The notes beneath the pieces were generated by a model, which ran no database searches, was not told where the DNA came from, and saw only the letters and a program-made list of their open reading frames with translations. From the NCBI RefSeq assembly GCF_000092025.1, contig NC_003062.2, forward strand, positions 2,044,001 to 2,108,000: a stretch of DNA of 64,000 nt. The letters are read 5' to 3'. Below, piece after piece: positions 19,713 through 28,835 of the stretch (position 1 is the first letter of the stretch; each line of letters opens with the position of its first letter). This stretch comes from Agrobacterium fabrum str. C58. GTDB taxonomy: Bacteria; Pseudomonadota; Alphaproteobacteria; Rhizobiales; Rhizobiaceae. A program made the position numbers and the translations under genes.

Positions 19713-21178
19713 ATCTTCGATCCTTCCAGCTCTGCCAGTGCAGAGCGCACCTGTTCATGATCGGAAAACGGCAGCGTCACGGAGCCGACGATCTGCCCTT
19801 CTTCGTGCCCCTTGCCCGCGACGATCAGCGTATCGCCATGCGACAGCATCGACACCGCATGACGGATCGCCTCTGCCCGATCGCCGATTTCCAACGCGCC
19901 GGCTGCCGCCGCCATGACCTCGGAGCGGATCGTTGCGGCATCTTCCGAACGCGGATTGTCGTCCGTGACGATGACGATGTCGGAAAGCCGCGTCGCCACC
20001 TCGCCCATGATCGGGCGCTTGCCCTTGTCGCGGTCGCCACCACAACCGAAAACGGTAATGATTCGGCCGGAGGTGAAGGGCCTAACCGAGGTCAGCACGT
20101 TTTCCAGTGCGTCGGGCTTGTGGGCGTAATCCACATAGGCGAGCGCGCCATTCTTCGTCTGGCCGACGAGTTCGAGACGACCGGCAGCGCCAACAAGCTT
20201 TTCAAGCGCCTTCAACGCTGTCGCGGCGGGAACGCCGGTGGACATGGCAAGACCGGCAGCGACAAGCGCATTCGCCACCTGGAAATCGCCAGCCAATGGA
20301 ATGTCGACTTCAAAGATTACGCCGTCATGATGTACTTCGATCATCTGCTTGTGACGGAAATGCTCGACACGCTTCAGCGTCAGATATTGACCGTTGCGGC
20401 CGACGGTGCGCACCTCGAGACCCGCTTCGCGCGCCGCACCGATCGCCTTGTCCGACCATGGATCGTCAGCAAAGATCACGGCGGGAGCGCCTTTTTCCAT
20501 CAGCGTATCGAAGAGCCGCATCTTCGCGGCCATATAGTCCTCGATGGTCGGATGGTAATCCATGTGATCGCGGCCGAGATTGGTGAAGCCGGCGGCGGAA
20601 AGGTGCACGCCATCAAGACGACGCTGGTCCAGACCATGGCTGGAGGCCTCCATTGCCGCATGGGTCACGCCTTCGCTCGCAAGTTCGGCCAGAAGCGCGT
20701 GCAGCGTCACCGGATCGGGCGTCGTCAGCGCGCCATAATCTTCGCGACCAGGAGCGATGACGCCCGTGGTGCCGATCTGAGCGGCGGCATGGCCAGCAAA
20801 AGCCCAGATCTGCCGCACGAAGGAGGCAACGGATGTTTTGCCCGCCGTGCCGGTGACGGCAACCATGGTATCAGGTTGTTTTCCGTAAAAACGGGAGGCG
20901 GCAAGCGAGAGATAAAGGCGCGGGTCCGTGACCACCAGCACCGGCACGTCGGCTTCCACTGCGTGTCCGGAAACAACGGCGACCGCACCTTTGGCAACCG
21001 CGTCCTTCACATAGGCCGCACCGTCAGCCTTGGTGCCTGCAACCGCGACGAACAGGCTGCCGGGCGCAGCCTTGCGGCTGTCTGCGGTGATCCCCCCGAT
21101 TTCGATCGCCCCGATTTCAGACAGGAGCAATTCTTTCAATTCCGGAAACGCATTTCCGGATATATCTCGCAAATTCAT
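19709..21178 (-). CDS. murE: MurE, UDP-MurNAc-dipeptide--meso-diaminopimelate ligase
   Basis: MurE adds the third stem-peptide residue. The motif DDNPRSED in the C-terminal domain contains the DNPR sequence that selects meso-diaminopimelate, so the cell wall is DAP-type. The ATP loop is [17 protein letters not shown] and [10 protein letters not shown] is the conserved central motif. The start at 21178 ([14 protein letters not shown]) gives 489 residues and agrees with homologues; the frame extends upstream to a TTG at 21235, just next to the ftsI stop, but those 19 codons look non-coding. The ribosome-binding site at 21178 is weak, so the exact start carries some doubt. Confidence 0.95.
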   Translation of the reverse strand: MNLRDISGNAFPELKELLLSEIGAIEIGGITADSRKAAPGSLFVAVAGTKADGAAYVKDAVAKGAVAVVSGHAVEADVPVLVVTDPRLYLSLAASRFYGKQPDTMVAVTGTAGKTSVASFVRQIWAFAGHAAAQIGTTGVIAPGREDYGALTTPDPVTLHALLAELASEGVTHAAMEASSHGLDQRRLDGVHLSAAGFTNLGRDHMDYHPTIEDYMAAKMRLFDTLMEKGAPAVIFADDPWSDKAIGAAREAGLEVRTVGRNGQYLTLKRVEHFRHKQMIEVHHDGVIFEVDIPLAGDFQVANALVAAGLAMSTGVPAATALKALEKLVGAAGRLELVGQTKNGALAYVDYAHKPDALENVLTSVRPFTSGRIITVFGCGGDRDKGKRPIMGEVATRLSDIVIVTDDNPRSEDAATIRSEVMAAAAGALEIGDRAEAIRHAVSMLSHGDTLIVAGKGHEEGQIVGSVTLPFSDHEQVRSALAELEGSKI

Positions 21179-21235
21179 CGACTGTGTCCGTCTTGTCCCC
21201 CCGGCGCGAATCGCCGGAACATCATAAGCTAACAA

Positions 21236-22978
21236 TCAATAAGACACGAGCAAGGCCGAGCCATCCTTGCCGAACTTCGGCTTCACGCCCAGCACCGCCG
21301 CCGTGCGGGTGATGATGTCGTGCACCATCGGTGCTGCGGACGTGCCGGCAAGCGCCGCGCCGTTGCCCTTGTCCGTCTTCGGCTCATCGATGAAGGACAG
21401 CACCACATATTGCGGGTCATCCATCGGGAAGGCCGACAGGAAAGCGTTGAAGTTCTTGTCGTGCACGTAACGTCCGTTGACGACCTTATCAGCCGTGCCG
21501 GTCTTGCCGCCGACGTTGAAGCCGTCGACGCGCGCATTGCGGCCGGAACCGTTGACGCCGTTCCACTCGAACAGGAAACGCATATCCTTGCTGGCGCCAG
21601 GCTTCAGAACCTGTTTCGCCACCTGATCCGCCTGTTCGCGGGTACGCGGCAGGAATGTCGGCTCGATCAGCTTGCCACCATTGACGAGCGCCGCACCGGC
21701 AACCGCCGTCTGCAGCGGTGTCGTGGAAACACCGTGACCGAAGGAAATGGTGATGGAGTTGATCTTCTTCCATTCGCGCGGCTGCGACGGCAACGCCACT
21801 TCCGGCAGTTCGGTCTGCATGCGGGTCAGGAGGCCAAGCCGCGTCAGGAATTCCTTGTGGCCTTCGGTACCAACGGTGTCGGCGATCTTGGCCGTACCGA
21901 TATTCGAAGAAAACTGGAAGATTTCCGGCACCGAAAGCATCCGGCCCTTGCCGTGGAAGTCCTTGATGGTGAAGCCGCCGATGCGGATCGGATAACGCGC
22001 ATCGAACATATCACCGAGACGGACGCGGCCCGAATCGAGACCCATGGCAATCGTGAAGGACTTGAAGGTGGACCCCATTTCGAACGTGCCGTTCGACATG
22101 CGGTTGAGCCAGCCTTCCTTGGCGCCTTCGGCCGGGTTGTTCGGATCGTAATCCGGCACCGAGGCCATGGCGAGAACTTCACCGGTATGCACATCCAGAA
22201 CCACGGCACCCGCACCGATCGCCTGGAACTTGGCGATCGCCGCCGTCACGACTTCACGCACGATGGACTGCACGCGCAGATCGATCGAAAGCTTCACCGG
22301 TTCCAGCGGCTGGTCGCTGGTCATGCCGAGCGCCGTCAGATCGGCCAGCCCCTGGCTGTCGACGTAACGTTCCATGCCGGCAACACCGCGATTGTCGATG
22401 TTGACGTGGCCGACGACATGGGCGGCGGTCGGCCCACCGGGATAAAAGCGACGCTTTTCCGGGCGGAACCCGACGCCGGGAATGCCGAGCGCCAGAATCT
22501 GGCTCTGCTGCTTCGGCGTCAGCTGACGGCGCAGCCACTGGAAACGCGAATTGGAGGTGAGCTTCTGATAGGTGCCGCGCTGGTCGAGGTCAGGCAGCAC
22601 GGTGCGCAGCTTTTCGATGGCCTCGTCGATATCGACAATGCGATGCGGCTCGGCAAACAGCGAGACGGTGCGGATATCGGTGGCCAGCACCTCGCCGTTG
22701 CGGTCGAGGAGATCGGGGCGCGACGCCATCAGCCGGTCTGCGGGCGCGATGCTCGACACCGTTTCCTGTTCCGCCATGCCATATTGCACCAGACGACCAC
22801 CGACGACGGCATAAAAGGCGATGAAACCGAAAATGAGAAGGCCGACGCGGCTTTTCGCCTGGGCAGCGCGCTTCTTGCGGGCGCCCTCAAAAGCAGCGTG
22901 GTCGGTATAGACACCGGTGGTGCTGGCGGAAAAGTGAGCCTTGCTCTTCAGGACCATGACACGGGAAAGGAAAGACAT
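21236..22978 (-). CDS. ftsI: FtsI/PBP3, septal peptidoglycan transpeptidase
   Basis: FtsI is the class B penicillin-binding protein that cross-links septal peptidoglycan. It has a cytoplasmic N terminus of about 45 residues, one membrane anchor (about 46-66), a pedestal domain beginning RPDLLDRNGEVLATDI, and a transpeptidase domain with the active-site SxxK (Ser303-Lys306, STFK), SSN at 357-359 and KTG at 492-494. Length (580) is typical. Its ATG overlaps the ftsL stop codon. The N-terminal tail (residues 1-30) is longer than in E. coli, as in other Rhizobiales. Confidence 0.97.
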   Translation of the reverse strand: MSFLSRVMVLKSKAHFSASTTGVYTDHAAFEGARKKRAAQAKSRVGLLIFGFIAFYAVVGGRLVQYGMAEQETVSSIAPADRLMASRPDLLDRNGEVLATDIRTVSLFAEPHRIVDIDEAIEKLRTVLPDLDQRGTYQKLTSNSRFQWLRRQLTPKQQSQILALGIPGVGFRPEKRRFYPGGPTAAHVVGHVNIDNRGVAGMERYVDSQGLADLTALGMTSDQPLEPVKLSIDLRVQSIVREVVTAAIAKFQAIGAGAVVLDVHTGEVLAMASVPDYDPNNPAEGAKEGWLNRMSNGTFEMGSTFKSFTIAMGLDSGRVRLGDMFDARYPIRIGGFTIKDFHGKGRMLSVPEIFQFSSNIGTAKIADTVGTEGHKEFLTRLGLLTRMQTELPEVALPSQPREWKKINSITISFGHGVSTTPLQTAVAGAALVNGGKLIEPTFLPRTREQADQVAKQVLKPGASKDMRFLFEWNGVNGSGRNARVDGFNVGGKTGTADKVVNGRYVHDKNFNAFLSAFPMDDPQYVVLSFIDEPKTDKGNGAALAGTSAAPMVHDIITRTAAVLGVKPKFGKDGSALLVSY

Positions 22979-23544
22979 CAGCGGTTCACCGATCCTGTTA
23001 TGGTTTCATCCATCTCGCCGGTTTCATCGCCAGCGGTGGCGGAGGCAACCGGTACAGGTGTCGGCGCCGGCGCCGGACGTGAAACGCGTGCGCGGGGCGT
23101 CGGAACCGGAACGCCGTTCACGGCGATCTGGCCGGCGGGCGGCGATTTCGGCTTCGAGGCACCACCGAGCGTGGCGCCCGGCTTGGAACCGTTGACGGCG
23201 GCGGCAATCACGTCCTCGACGCTCATGCCTTCAGGTTCGGGTGGCTGCGGCAATTGCGAGCGCAGCATGGGAAGCTCGCGCGGCTGCGCCAGTTGCGTCG
23301 GCAGCGTCGGCGAAAGGCCAAGCTCGGTCTGATAGGCGTTCACGACACGGTGTAGGCGGTTCGGCTGCGTCAGAAGCGCCCAGTCGGCTCTCAAAAGATC
23401 GATCGTATCCTTTTCAAGCTTGATCTCGGCCTCGAGCTTGCGGACCTCCTCAAGCTTCAGATCGGCCTTGTGCTTGATCGAATAGGTCACGACGGCCGCA
23501 GCGACCATCACACCCATCAAGATGACATCGAAAGTGCGCAGCAT
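22978..23544 (-). CDS. ftsL: FtsL-like divisome protein with long Pro/Ala tail
   Basis: Position between rsmH and ftsI and topology identify it as FtsL, a small bitopic protein that forms a coiled coil with FtsB and activates FtsWI. One membrane segment spans residues about 5-22, followed by a charged leucine-zipper-like coil (about 25-60) and the FtsL-type NPRLxxxA-like stretch QPNRLHRVVNAYQTELGL. Beyond residue about 85 the protein continues for 100 residues rich in Pro, Ala and Thr, making it 188 residues against about 120 in E. coli. The start at 23544 is fixed by GGGAGG seven bases upstream and lies one base after the rsmH stop codon. The tail has no recognised domain. Confidence 0.85.
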   Translation of the reverse strand: MLRTFDVILMGVMVAAAVVTYSIKHKADLKLEEVRKLEAEIKLEKDTIDLLRADWALLTQPNRLHRVVNAYQTELGLSPTLPTQLAQPRELPMLRSQLPQPPEPEGMSVEDVIAAAVNGSKPGATLGGASKPKSPPAGQIAVNGVPVPTPRARVSRPAPAPTPVPVASATAGDETGEMDETITGSVNR

Positions 23545-23545
23545 A

Positions 23546-24571
23546 TCAGCCTCCCATCTTTTCAAGGCTGGCGAGATCGGGAAGCTCGAAGATCGAGAAA
23601 TCCGCGGCCCGCGCCGGTGCGGTGGTGCGCAGGCCGGCGCGCAACTTGGCGGAACGGGCCCGCGGATTAAGCTCCGCCTCCTCGTCGCTGGCGGCGATCA
23701 TCGGCTTGCCGATATTCTCGAAAATGGCGGGCTTGTCCTCCACCATTGGCAGATGCCGGGAACCGGCGGCCTTGCCCGAACGGTCGGAGAAGAACTTCTT
23801 GACGATACGGTCTTCCAGCGAATGGAAGGTGACGACGACCAGCCGGCCGCCGGGCTTCAAGGACCGTTCTGCAGCGAACAGCGCCTGCGCCAACTCGCCA
23901 AGCTCATCATTGACGAAAACACGCAGCGCCTGGAACACCCGTGTTGCGGGATGGATCTTGTCCTTCGCCTTGCGCGGCGTGACGATCTCGATGAGACCAG
24001 CCAGATCGCGGGTGGTGCGGAAGGGTTCTTCCGCCCGCTTCTTCTCGATGGCGCGGGCGATGCGGCCCGGCTGCTTTTCTTCACCGAGAAAACCGAAGAT
24101 GCGAATGAGATCGCCGACCTTCGCACGATTGACGACATCGGCCGCCGAAACGCCCGAAGCGGACATGCGCATGTCGAGCGGACCATTCTTCTGGAAGGAA
24201 AAACCGCGCTCGGCCTCGTCGATCTGCATGGAGGAAACGCCGATATCGAGAACGACGCCATCAAGCCCATCCTCGGGAGCATGCTTGGCAAGATCGGAAA
24301 ATTGCGACTGGATGAGGCTCAATCGGCCGCCATTGGCGACAACCATCGCCTCGCCGCCGGCGATTGCTGTCGGATCGCGATCGAGCGCGATGACGTTGGC
24401 ACCCTGGTCAAGAATGGCCTGGGTATAACCGCCGGCGCCAAAGGTTCCGTCGAGAATGATCTTGCCGGGCGCTGGTTCCAGCGCGGCAATGACTTCGCGA
24501 AGCAGGACCGGGATGTGACGCTGAGGTCCGCCATCGGCATCAGAAGATCGCCCGCCAGAATTCGCCGCCAT
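23546..24571 (-). CDS. rsmH: RsmH (MraW), 16S rRNA C1402 N4-methyltransferase
   Basis: RsmH methylates N4 of C1402 in the 16S rRNA decoding centre using SAM. The protein (341 residues) starts [15 protein letters not shown] and then shows the family block [27 protein letters not shown] (SAM binding) and [11 protein letters not shown]. Further on come [23 protein letters not shown] and [16 protein letters not shown]. The open frame continues upstream to 25213, but that part is the mraZ gene read in another frame, so the start is put at 24571, 14 bases after the mraZ stop. Confidence 0.96.
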   Translation of the reverse strand: MAANSGGRSSDADGGPQRHIPVLLREVIAALEPAPGKIILDGTFGAGGYTQAILDQGANVIALDRDPTAIAGGEAMVVANGGRLSLIQSQFSDLAKHAPEDGLDGVVLDIGVSSMQIDEAERGFSFQKNGPLDMRMSASGVSAADVVNRAKVGDLIRIFGFLGEEKQPGRIARAIEKKRAEEPFRTTRDLAGLIEIVTPRKAKDKIHPATRVFQALRVFVNDELGELAQALFAAERSLKPGGRLVVVTFHSLEDRIVKKFFSDRSGKAAGSRHLPMVEDKPAIFENIGKPMIAASDEEAELNPRARSAKLRAGLRTTAPARAADFSIFELPDLASLEKMGG

Positions 24572-24585
24572 TCCGTGTCCCCGTC

Positions 24586-25026
24586 CTATGCGGGGCGAGC
24601 AGCCGAAAAACCGCGCCCCGCTCTTGCTTCCGCCTGCGCCGCCAGAAACGCATTCGGTTGCCAAAGCTGAAAATGATCCGCCCGTCCGACGAAGGTGACC
24701 TCGGTGGAGATGCCGGTGAATTCCCGCACAAAATCCGTCACCATCAATCGACCTTCCTGGTCGAGCTTCATGAAAACACCGCCGCCGTGAACCAGCAGCG
24801 ACATCGCGTTCGCCTCCGGCGAGAAGGCATCCATGGACGCTATCTGCCGCTCGTAGCGCTCCAGCAGATCCGGACCGCCGACGCTGATTGCCGGAAAGGC
24901 GAAATCCTGGAGACAATAAAGCTCCTGAATGTCGCGCCTCGCCAGCACCGAACGAAACGGAGACGGAACCGAAACGCGCCCCTTGGCGTCGATCCTGTTC
25001 GTCACGTTCGATAAAAAGCGGTCCAT
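24586..25026 (-). CDS. mraZ: MraZ, AbrB-fold transcriptional regulator of the dcw cluster
   Basis: MraZ is a DNA-binding protein with two swapped-hairpin AbrB-like repeats that in E. coli represses its own dcw promoter. The first repeat shows the signature [16 protein letters not shown] and the second [16 protein letters not shown]. The length of 146 residues is typical. It is the first gene of the cluster, and the expected TGGGN operator boxes are present about 180 bases upstream (25203-25237). Confidence 0.96.
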
Positions 25027-25202
25027 TACTCAACTCGCCAAAACCGCGTTCCGCGAAGCGAACCATCCACTTCACAGACGACACCGGTACGCACGACACA
25101 TCGCCAAGCGCCAGGGCAAGATGCCCTGCAGCAGCCCCTCGCAGGCTCCTCACTCGTTTCAGCGATTGCGGGTCAAAAACACGACCCAATGTGGTGTGCA
25201 TT

Positions 25203-25237
25203 TGGGATATCATGGGACACTATGGGCGTCAATGGGA
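25203..25237 (-). promoter_or_regulatory. MraZ-binding repeats overlapping the mraZ promoter
   Basis: Four direct repeats on the plus strand, TGGGA, TGGGA, TGGGC and TGGGA, start at 25203, 25213, 25223 and 25233, exactly 10 bp apart. This is the TGGGN-N5 pattern described for MraZ operators, with one box more than the three reported for E. coli. On the minus strand a promoter-like pair, TTGACG at 25232-25227 and TATCCC 17 bases on, lies inside the repeats, so MraZ bound here would block RNA polymerase. The implied leader to the mraZ start is about 170 bases. The promoter match is weaker evidence than the boxes. Confidence 0.82.
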
Positions 25238-25280
25238 TGAAGCCGGCACGATACCGACTTCGCATCGGAAATTCATAAGC

Positions 25281-25306
25281 CGTTAAGTTTAACGAATGGT
25301 TTACTT
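25281..25306. promoter_or_regulatory. TTAA-rich motif shared with the ddl upstream region
   Basis: This 26-bp stretch matches 8239-8264 (upstream of ddl) at 22 positions, including TTAAG and a TTAA-N7-TTTAC pattern. It lies about 45 bp upstream of the MraZ boxes. Both copies precede cell-wall transcription units, which suggests a common regulator, possibly CtrA because of the TTAA half sites; that is inference. Confidence 0.45.
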
Positions 25307-25728
25307 CAGTCGCACGGAGGCACATTCACGGCGCGGAAAGGTGCTGTGAAATCAACGTTTCTGTTGTAAAAACAAGGAAATGATTTGGAGCACCGCTCCA
25401 ACTGCAAAAGGAGAGCAGCCGGACATCACTTACGGCTACACGACCTTGTCCTCCTTACGACCCGTTTGCATGCAGTCCCCGACGCCTCTCTGGCCTTCTC
25501 GAGCAGGAAGACCCAATCCACCACCGTGTATATGTTCCCCGCTTCTATCAACGGCGTAATTTTTTCGAGTTGCCCGCCACTCGCGGCCATGAAGACGAAC
25601 GAGGAAGGAATAGATCACCGGCGGCGCTGATACGGACCACGTTGAGATCGAATACGGCCAATGAGAGCTTGACTTTTTAAACTTTCAATTGATTTTATAC
25701 TCCTCAAATTGATTTTTATTGAGATATA
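25307..25728. other. Intergenic region upstream of the yjfL-like operon
   Basis: This 420-base stretch contains only short open frames without convincing start signals. The last 60 bases become very AT-rich, with repeated TTGATTTT and a TATAAT directly before the start codon of the next gene, and probably hold its promoter. Nothing else was recognised. Confidence 0.4.
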
Positions 25729-26133
25729 ATGATGACAATATACGCGGCCGGTTTACCCGCATTTCTAAGTTATTTCAGCATCGGCCTAGTGTGTTTTGCG
25801 ATTTTTTCCACCATTTACACGCGCCTGACGCCACACGAAGAAGTTGAGCTCATCAAGGCTGGAAATATTTCGGCGGTGGTCGCCTTTCTAGGCGCCCTGA
25901 TCGGCTTCAGCCTTCCGCTGGCATCGGCGGCGGCCCATTCGGTCAGCCTGCCCGACTACGTGATCTGGGCAGCGATCGGCCTGCTGGTGCAAGTCCTTGC
26001 GTTCTACATCGCCAAGCTCACCATGACCGACCTGCATTTGAAAATCACGGAGGGTAATGTCGCGGCCGGGCTCTGGAGCGGCGGCATCGCCGTGGTCATC
26101 GGGACTTTGAATGCCGCCTGCATGGCGTATTGA
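25729..26133 (+). CDS. YjfL-like DUF350 membrane protein
   Basis: A 134-residue protein with four membrane segments (about 10-28, 45-68, 75-97, 110-132) and the DUF350 feature of small residues within helices, for example GALIGFSLPLASA. Function is not established; DUF350 genes commonly sit beside ygiB/ygiC-type genes, as here. The second gene starts nine bases after its stop. The start has two successive ATG codons with a weak GAG element upstream. Confidence 0.8.
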   Translation: MMTIYAAGLPAFLSYFSIGLVCFAIFSTIYTRLTPHEEVELIKAGNISAVVAFLGALIGFSLPLASAAAHSVSLPDYVIWAAIGLLVQVLAFYIAKLTMTDLHLKITEGNVAAGLWSGGIAVVIGTLNAACMAY

Positions 26134-26142
26134 GGAACAGAC

Positions 26143-26739
26143 ATGCATCTGGACGTGACAGAACATCCGCGTCTTGCCCTGGGCACGATTGCCGCGATAG
26201 GCCTTTTTATGGCTTTTTCAACCGAGGAAGAGGTCCTCTACACCTCCGTTGACAAGTGCGTCGCCTCAGGCGTTTATCCCAAGGCTTGCCAAGCGGCATC
26301 CGAAGACGCCAACCAGCATCACCTCGCCACGGCACCGAGATTTCGCAACATGGTCGCATGCGAAATGGAATATGGTGCGGGTAATTGCGCTCAGCTGAGA
26401 CAGAGCGTCAATTCCGACAATTCCAGCAGCACGAGCGCTTTCGTCCCTTCACCGGCCGGATTTGTGATGCCCCGATCCGTCGAAAACTTTTCAGACTACA
26501 GTGAATATCGTCGCCGTCAGCAAAACAACGAGTCTGGTTCCGCGGGTGCGATGTCGGCCTATCGAAAACGCAACGGCGACCTCGTCACACCGGACGTGAG
26601 TGCCGGCCAACAGAACAACGGCGGAGGCGGAGGCGCTGCAGGAGGCGGCGCGCTGGCCAATGATGTGAAGACGCTCAACGCCAAAACGAACGTCAAGGGC
26701 CGCGGCGGATTCGGCGGCCACTCCTTTTCCGGAAGCTGA
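26143..26739 (+). CDS. YgiB-like DUF1190 protein
   Basis: The 198-residue protein has one N-terminal hydrophobic segment (about residues 10-25) followed by VYTS-like VDKCVASGVYPKAC, matching the Cys-containing start of the DUF1190 domain, and a Gly/Asn-rich C terminus ending GRGGFGGHSFSGS. Enterobacterial YgiB is a lipoprotein; here the position of the lipobox reads MAFSTEE with no Cys, so it may be membrane-anchored by its signal segment. A GAGGAA ribosome-binding sequence precedes the ATG. It sits between the DUF350 gene and the broken ygiC-like gene (one base before its ATG), implying one operon. Confidence 0.78.
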   Translation: MHLDVTEHPRLALGTIAAIGLFMAFSTEEEVLYTSVDKCVASGVYPKACQAASEDANQHHLATAPRFRNMVACEMEYGAGNCAQLRQSVNSDNSSSTSAFVPSPAGFVMPRSVENFSDYSEYRRRQQNNESGSAGAMSAYRKRNGDLVTPDVSAGQQNNGGGGGAAGGGALANDVKTLNAKTNVKGRGGFGGHSFSGS

Positions 26740-26740
26740 C

Positions 26741-27286
26741 ATGCGCCGCATCACAGTACCACCGCGCCCGGATTGGCGCGAAAAAGCCAATGCCGTGGGT
26801 TTCTCCTTCCATGAAATGCACGGCGAACCTTACTGGGTGGACGATGCGGCCTATTGCTTTGGACTTGAGGAAATCGAACGCAATATCGAAGAACCGAGCC
26901 AGATTCTACACGATATGTGCATGGATCTCGTCGCCGACATCGTAAACAGTGAGGAGGCGCTCACCCGCCTTGCCATCCCGCGCGATTATCACGATGTGAT
27001 CCGAAATTCATGGCGGCGGGGTGACCGCCACCTATATGGCCGTTTTGATCTCGCCTATGACGGACATGGCCCCGCAAAGCTGCTGGAATACAATGCAGAC
27101 ACGCCCACTTCCGTCTTCGAAACGGGATATTTCCAGTATAACTGGCTGACCGATCAGGTCGCCCTTGGAACGCTCCCGGCGCAAACCGACCAGTTCAACT
27201 CGGTTCAAGAAGCCTTGATCGAGGCCTTTGGGCAATTCTCGCGAGACAGGATGGGGGTGCGGATAAAAAGTTGGACTGCTTTATAA
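26741..27286 (+). pseudogene. YgiC-like glutathionylspermidine synthase family, 5' fragment
   Basis: This is the N-terminal part of an ATP-grasp protein of the glutathionylspermidine synthase/YgiC family. It covers residues 1-170 and includes CFGLEEIERNIEEPSQILHDMC and the conserved LLEYNADTPTSVFETGYFQ. At 27252 the frame enters an insertion sequence and ends after ten foreign codons at 27286. The intact gene would have been 26741-27252 joined to 28863-29508 (385 codons), close to E. coli YgiC (386 residues). E. coli YgiC itself is not known to have the synthase activity, so the substrate is open. The truncated product lacks most of the ATP-grasp domain and is probably inactive. Confidence 0.9.
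27253..27276 (+). repeat. Left terminal inverted repeat of the IS3-family element
   Basis: Begins GGGGGTGCGGA; 21 of 24 bases match the reverse complement of 28836-28859. It is preceded by the GAT target copy at 27250-27252. Confidence 0.9.
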
Positions 27287-28819
27287 TTTCAGGCCGAGGC
27301 TCTGACGATACTCGACGGGGCTGAGTGATCCCAGCGATATCTTGATACGCTTCTCATTGTACCATCGGATGTAGGCGTCCACCTCGGCGACGAACTGTTC
27401 GATCGTGATTGCCTTCCAGTCGCGTGGATAGAAGAGCTCAGTTTTCAACCGACCGAAGAACCCTTCGCACGCGGCGTTGTCTTGCGAGCATCCCTTTCGG
27501 GACATCGAACGAACCAGTCTTGCTTCGCTGATACGGGTTAACCAGCCGGGCCATCGATAATGGGCTCCTCGATCAGAATGGATGATAGGCCGTTCCTCGC
27601 CGTTGGCGACGGTCCCGATGGCTGCATCCAGCATGGTGTTGACGAGACCCGCATCTGGTTGGGTTCCGATGGACCAACTGATGACCATTCCGTCAAAGCA
27701 GTCGATGATGGGCGAAAGGTAGACCTTGCCAGCTGGGATCTGGAACTCGGTGATGTCTGTCAGCCATTTCACGTTCGGCGCGTCTGCATGAAAGTCGCGA
27801 TTGATCAGGTTTTCGGGTGCCGGACTTATTTCTCCCAAGTATGATCCGAAACGCCGTCGGCGCGGTCTGGCTACGGCCAAGTGCTCCTGCTTCATCAAGC
27901 GCTGGACAACCTTTTCCGAGACGATCACGCTCTTCCTGGCCAGTGACGCCTGTAGTCTGCGGTAGCCGTAACAACGACGGTTCGCTTCAAAAATTTCCGC
28001 AAGGCTGAGGCGGACGGCGGCATACTTGTCTGCCAGGCACATACGGGCGCGATGGTAGAAGTACGAGCTTCGGGCAATTCGCAGTTGGGCAAGCAGCTCT
28101 GGCAAGCGATAAACTTCCTTGAGGGCGTCAATCAGCTGTGTCTTCTCCCGATTACTCAGGATCAGCAGATCGACGCCCAGACCTTTTTTTAATAGTTCGT
28201 TGGCCTTTTTCAGGAGATCATGTTCGAGTTGCAACTGGCGGACATCGCGTTGGAGGGCTTCAAGCTTTCGCTCGAGTTCTTCACGTTCAGGCACCTTGGG
28301 GTTGGCTTTGCGGCGTTTCATGGATGAAGAAGCCTCATGACCGAGTAACTGGTCTTTCCAGCTATACAATGTCGGTCTCGAGACGCCCAGACGGTCAGCT
28401 ACCTGCTGAGCACTTTCATCTCCACTGCATAGTCCGATTACCCCCGCTTGCCGGACCTCCTCGGAATAGCCAGGGTGCCACGATCGACCGACCATTGATG
28501 TCCGCGCCTCCGGAAAAGCCTCACGAACCCATGCGGTTAGAGTTCCTCGACCGGGATAGCCGAGCGCCCTCATCGTCCCAGAGATGCAACGATCATGGGT
28601 GCGAAAGTGCTCAAGTGCCGCCTGCCTCTGAGCCTCTGAATATTTTGGCGCTCGCGCTACCGGCTGAGTACGCAGGTCGAGATGCTGCACATACTCGCGA
28701 TACCAACCCCTCAGCGCATTCTTGGTGGGATATCCCAGCTGGCGAATGGTCGTGTTAAGCCGCTTGCCCAGCCGGATATAAAGCTCAACCGCTCGAAGTC
28801 TGTCTGCGTAGGAATACAT
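27281..28819 (-). CDS. IS3-family transposase (single-frame, DDE)
   Basis: At 512 residues this protein combines N-terminal helix-turn-helix segments (two similar LGYP/GWYREYV-type repeats in the first 110 residues, then a third around SAQQVADRLGVSRPTLYSWK), a leucine-zipper-like coiled coil (LERKLEALQRDVRQLQLEHDLLKKANELL) and an rve integrase core. The catalytic triad is visible as D in WLTDITEF, D in HSDRGAHY and E in CEGFFGRLKTELFY. Most IS3-family elements make OrfAB by frameshifting; here both parts are in one frame. The start is 40 bases inside the right end of the element and the stop lies just inside the left inverted repeat. Confidence 0.95.
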   Translation of the reverse strand: MYSYADRLRAVELYIRLGKRLNTTIRQLGYPTKNALRGWYREYVQHLDLRTQPVARAPKYSEAQRQAALEHFRTHDRCISGTMRALGYPGRGTLTAWVREAFPEARTSMVGRSWHPGYSEEVRQAGVIGLCSGDESAQQVADRLGVSRPTLYSWKDQLLGHEASSSMKRRKANPKVPEREELERKLEALQRDVRQLQLEHDLLKKANELLKKGLGVDLLILSNREKTQLIDALKEVYRLPELLAQLRIARSSYFYHRARMCLADKYAAVRLSLAEIFEANRRCYGYRRLQASLARKSVIVSEKVVQRLMKQEHLAVARPRRRRFGSYLGEISPAPENLINRDFHADAPNVKWLTDITEFQIPAGKVYLSPIIDCFDGMVISWSIGTQPDAGLVNTMLDAAIGTVANGEERPIIHSDRGAHYRWPGWLTRISEARLVRSMSRKGCSQDNAACEGFFGRLKTELFYPRDWKAITIEQFVAEVDAYIRWYNEKRIKISLGSLSPVEYRQSLGLKL

Positions 28820-28835
28820 GAACTACCTCCTGGTG

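Noticed and set aside
21320..23332. 670-codon plus-strand open frame opposite ftsI and ftsL
   Set aside because: No ribosome-binding site, no domain, and both minus-strand proteins are unambiguous with catalytic motifs.
24572..25213. Long N-terminal extension of the rsmH frame
   Set aside because: This part overlaps mraZ in another frame and is rich in Arg/Gly/Ser; RsmH proteins begin near residue MAANSGG and the 14-base gap after mraZ supports that start.
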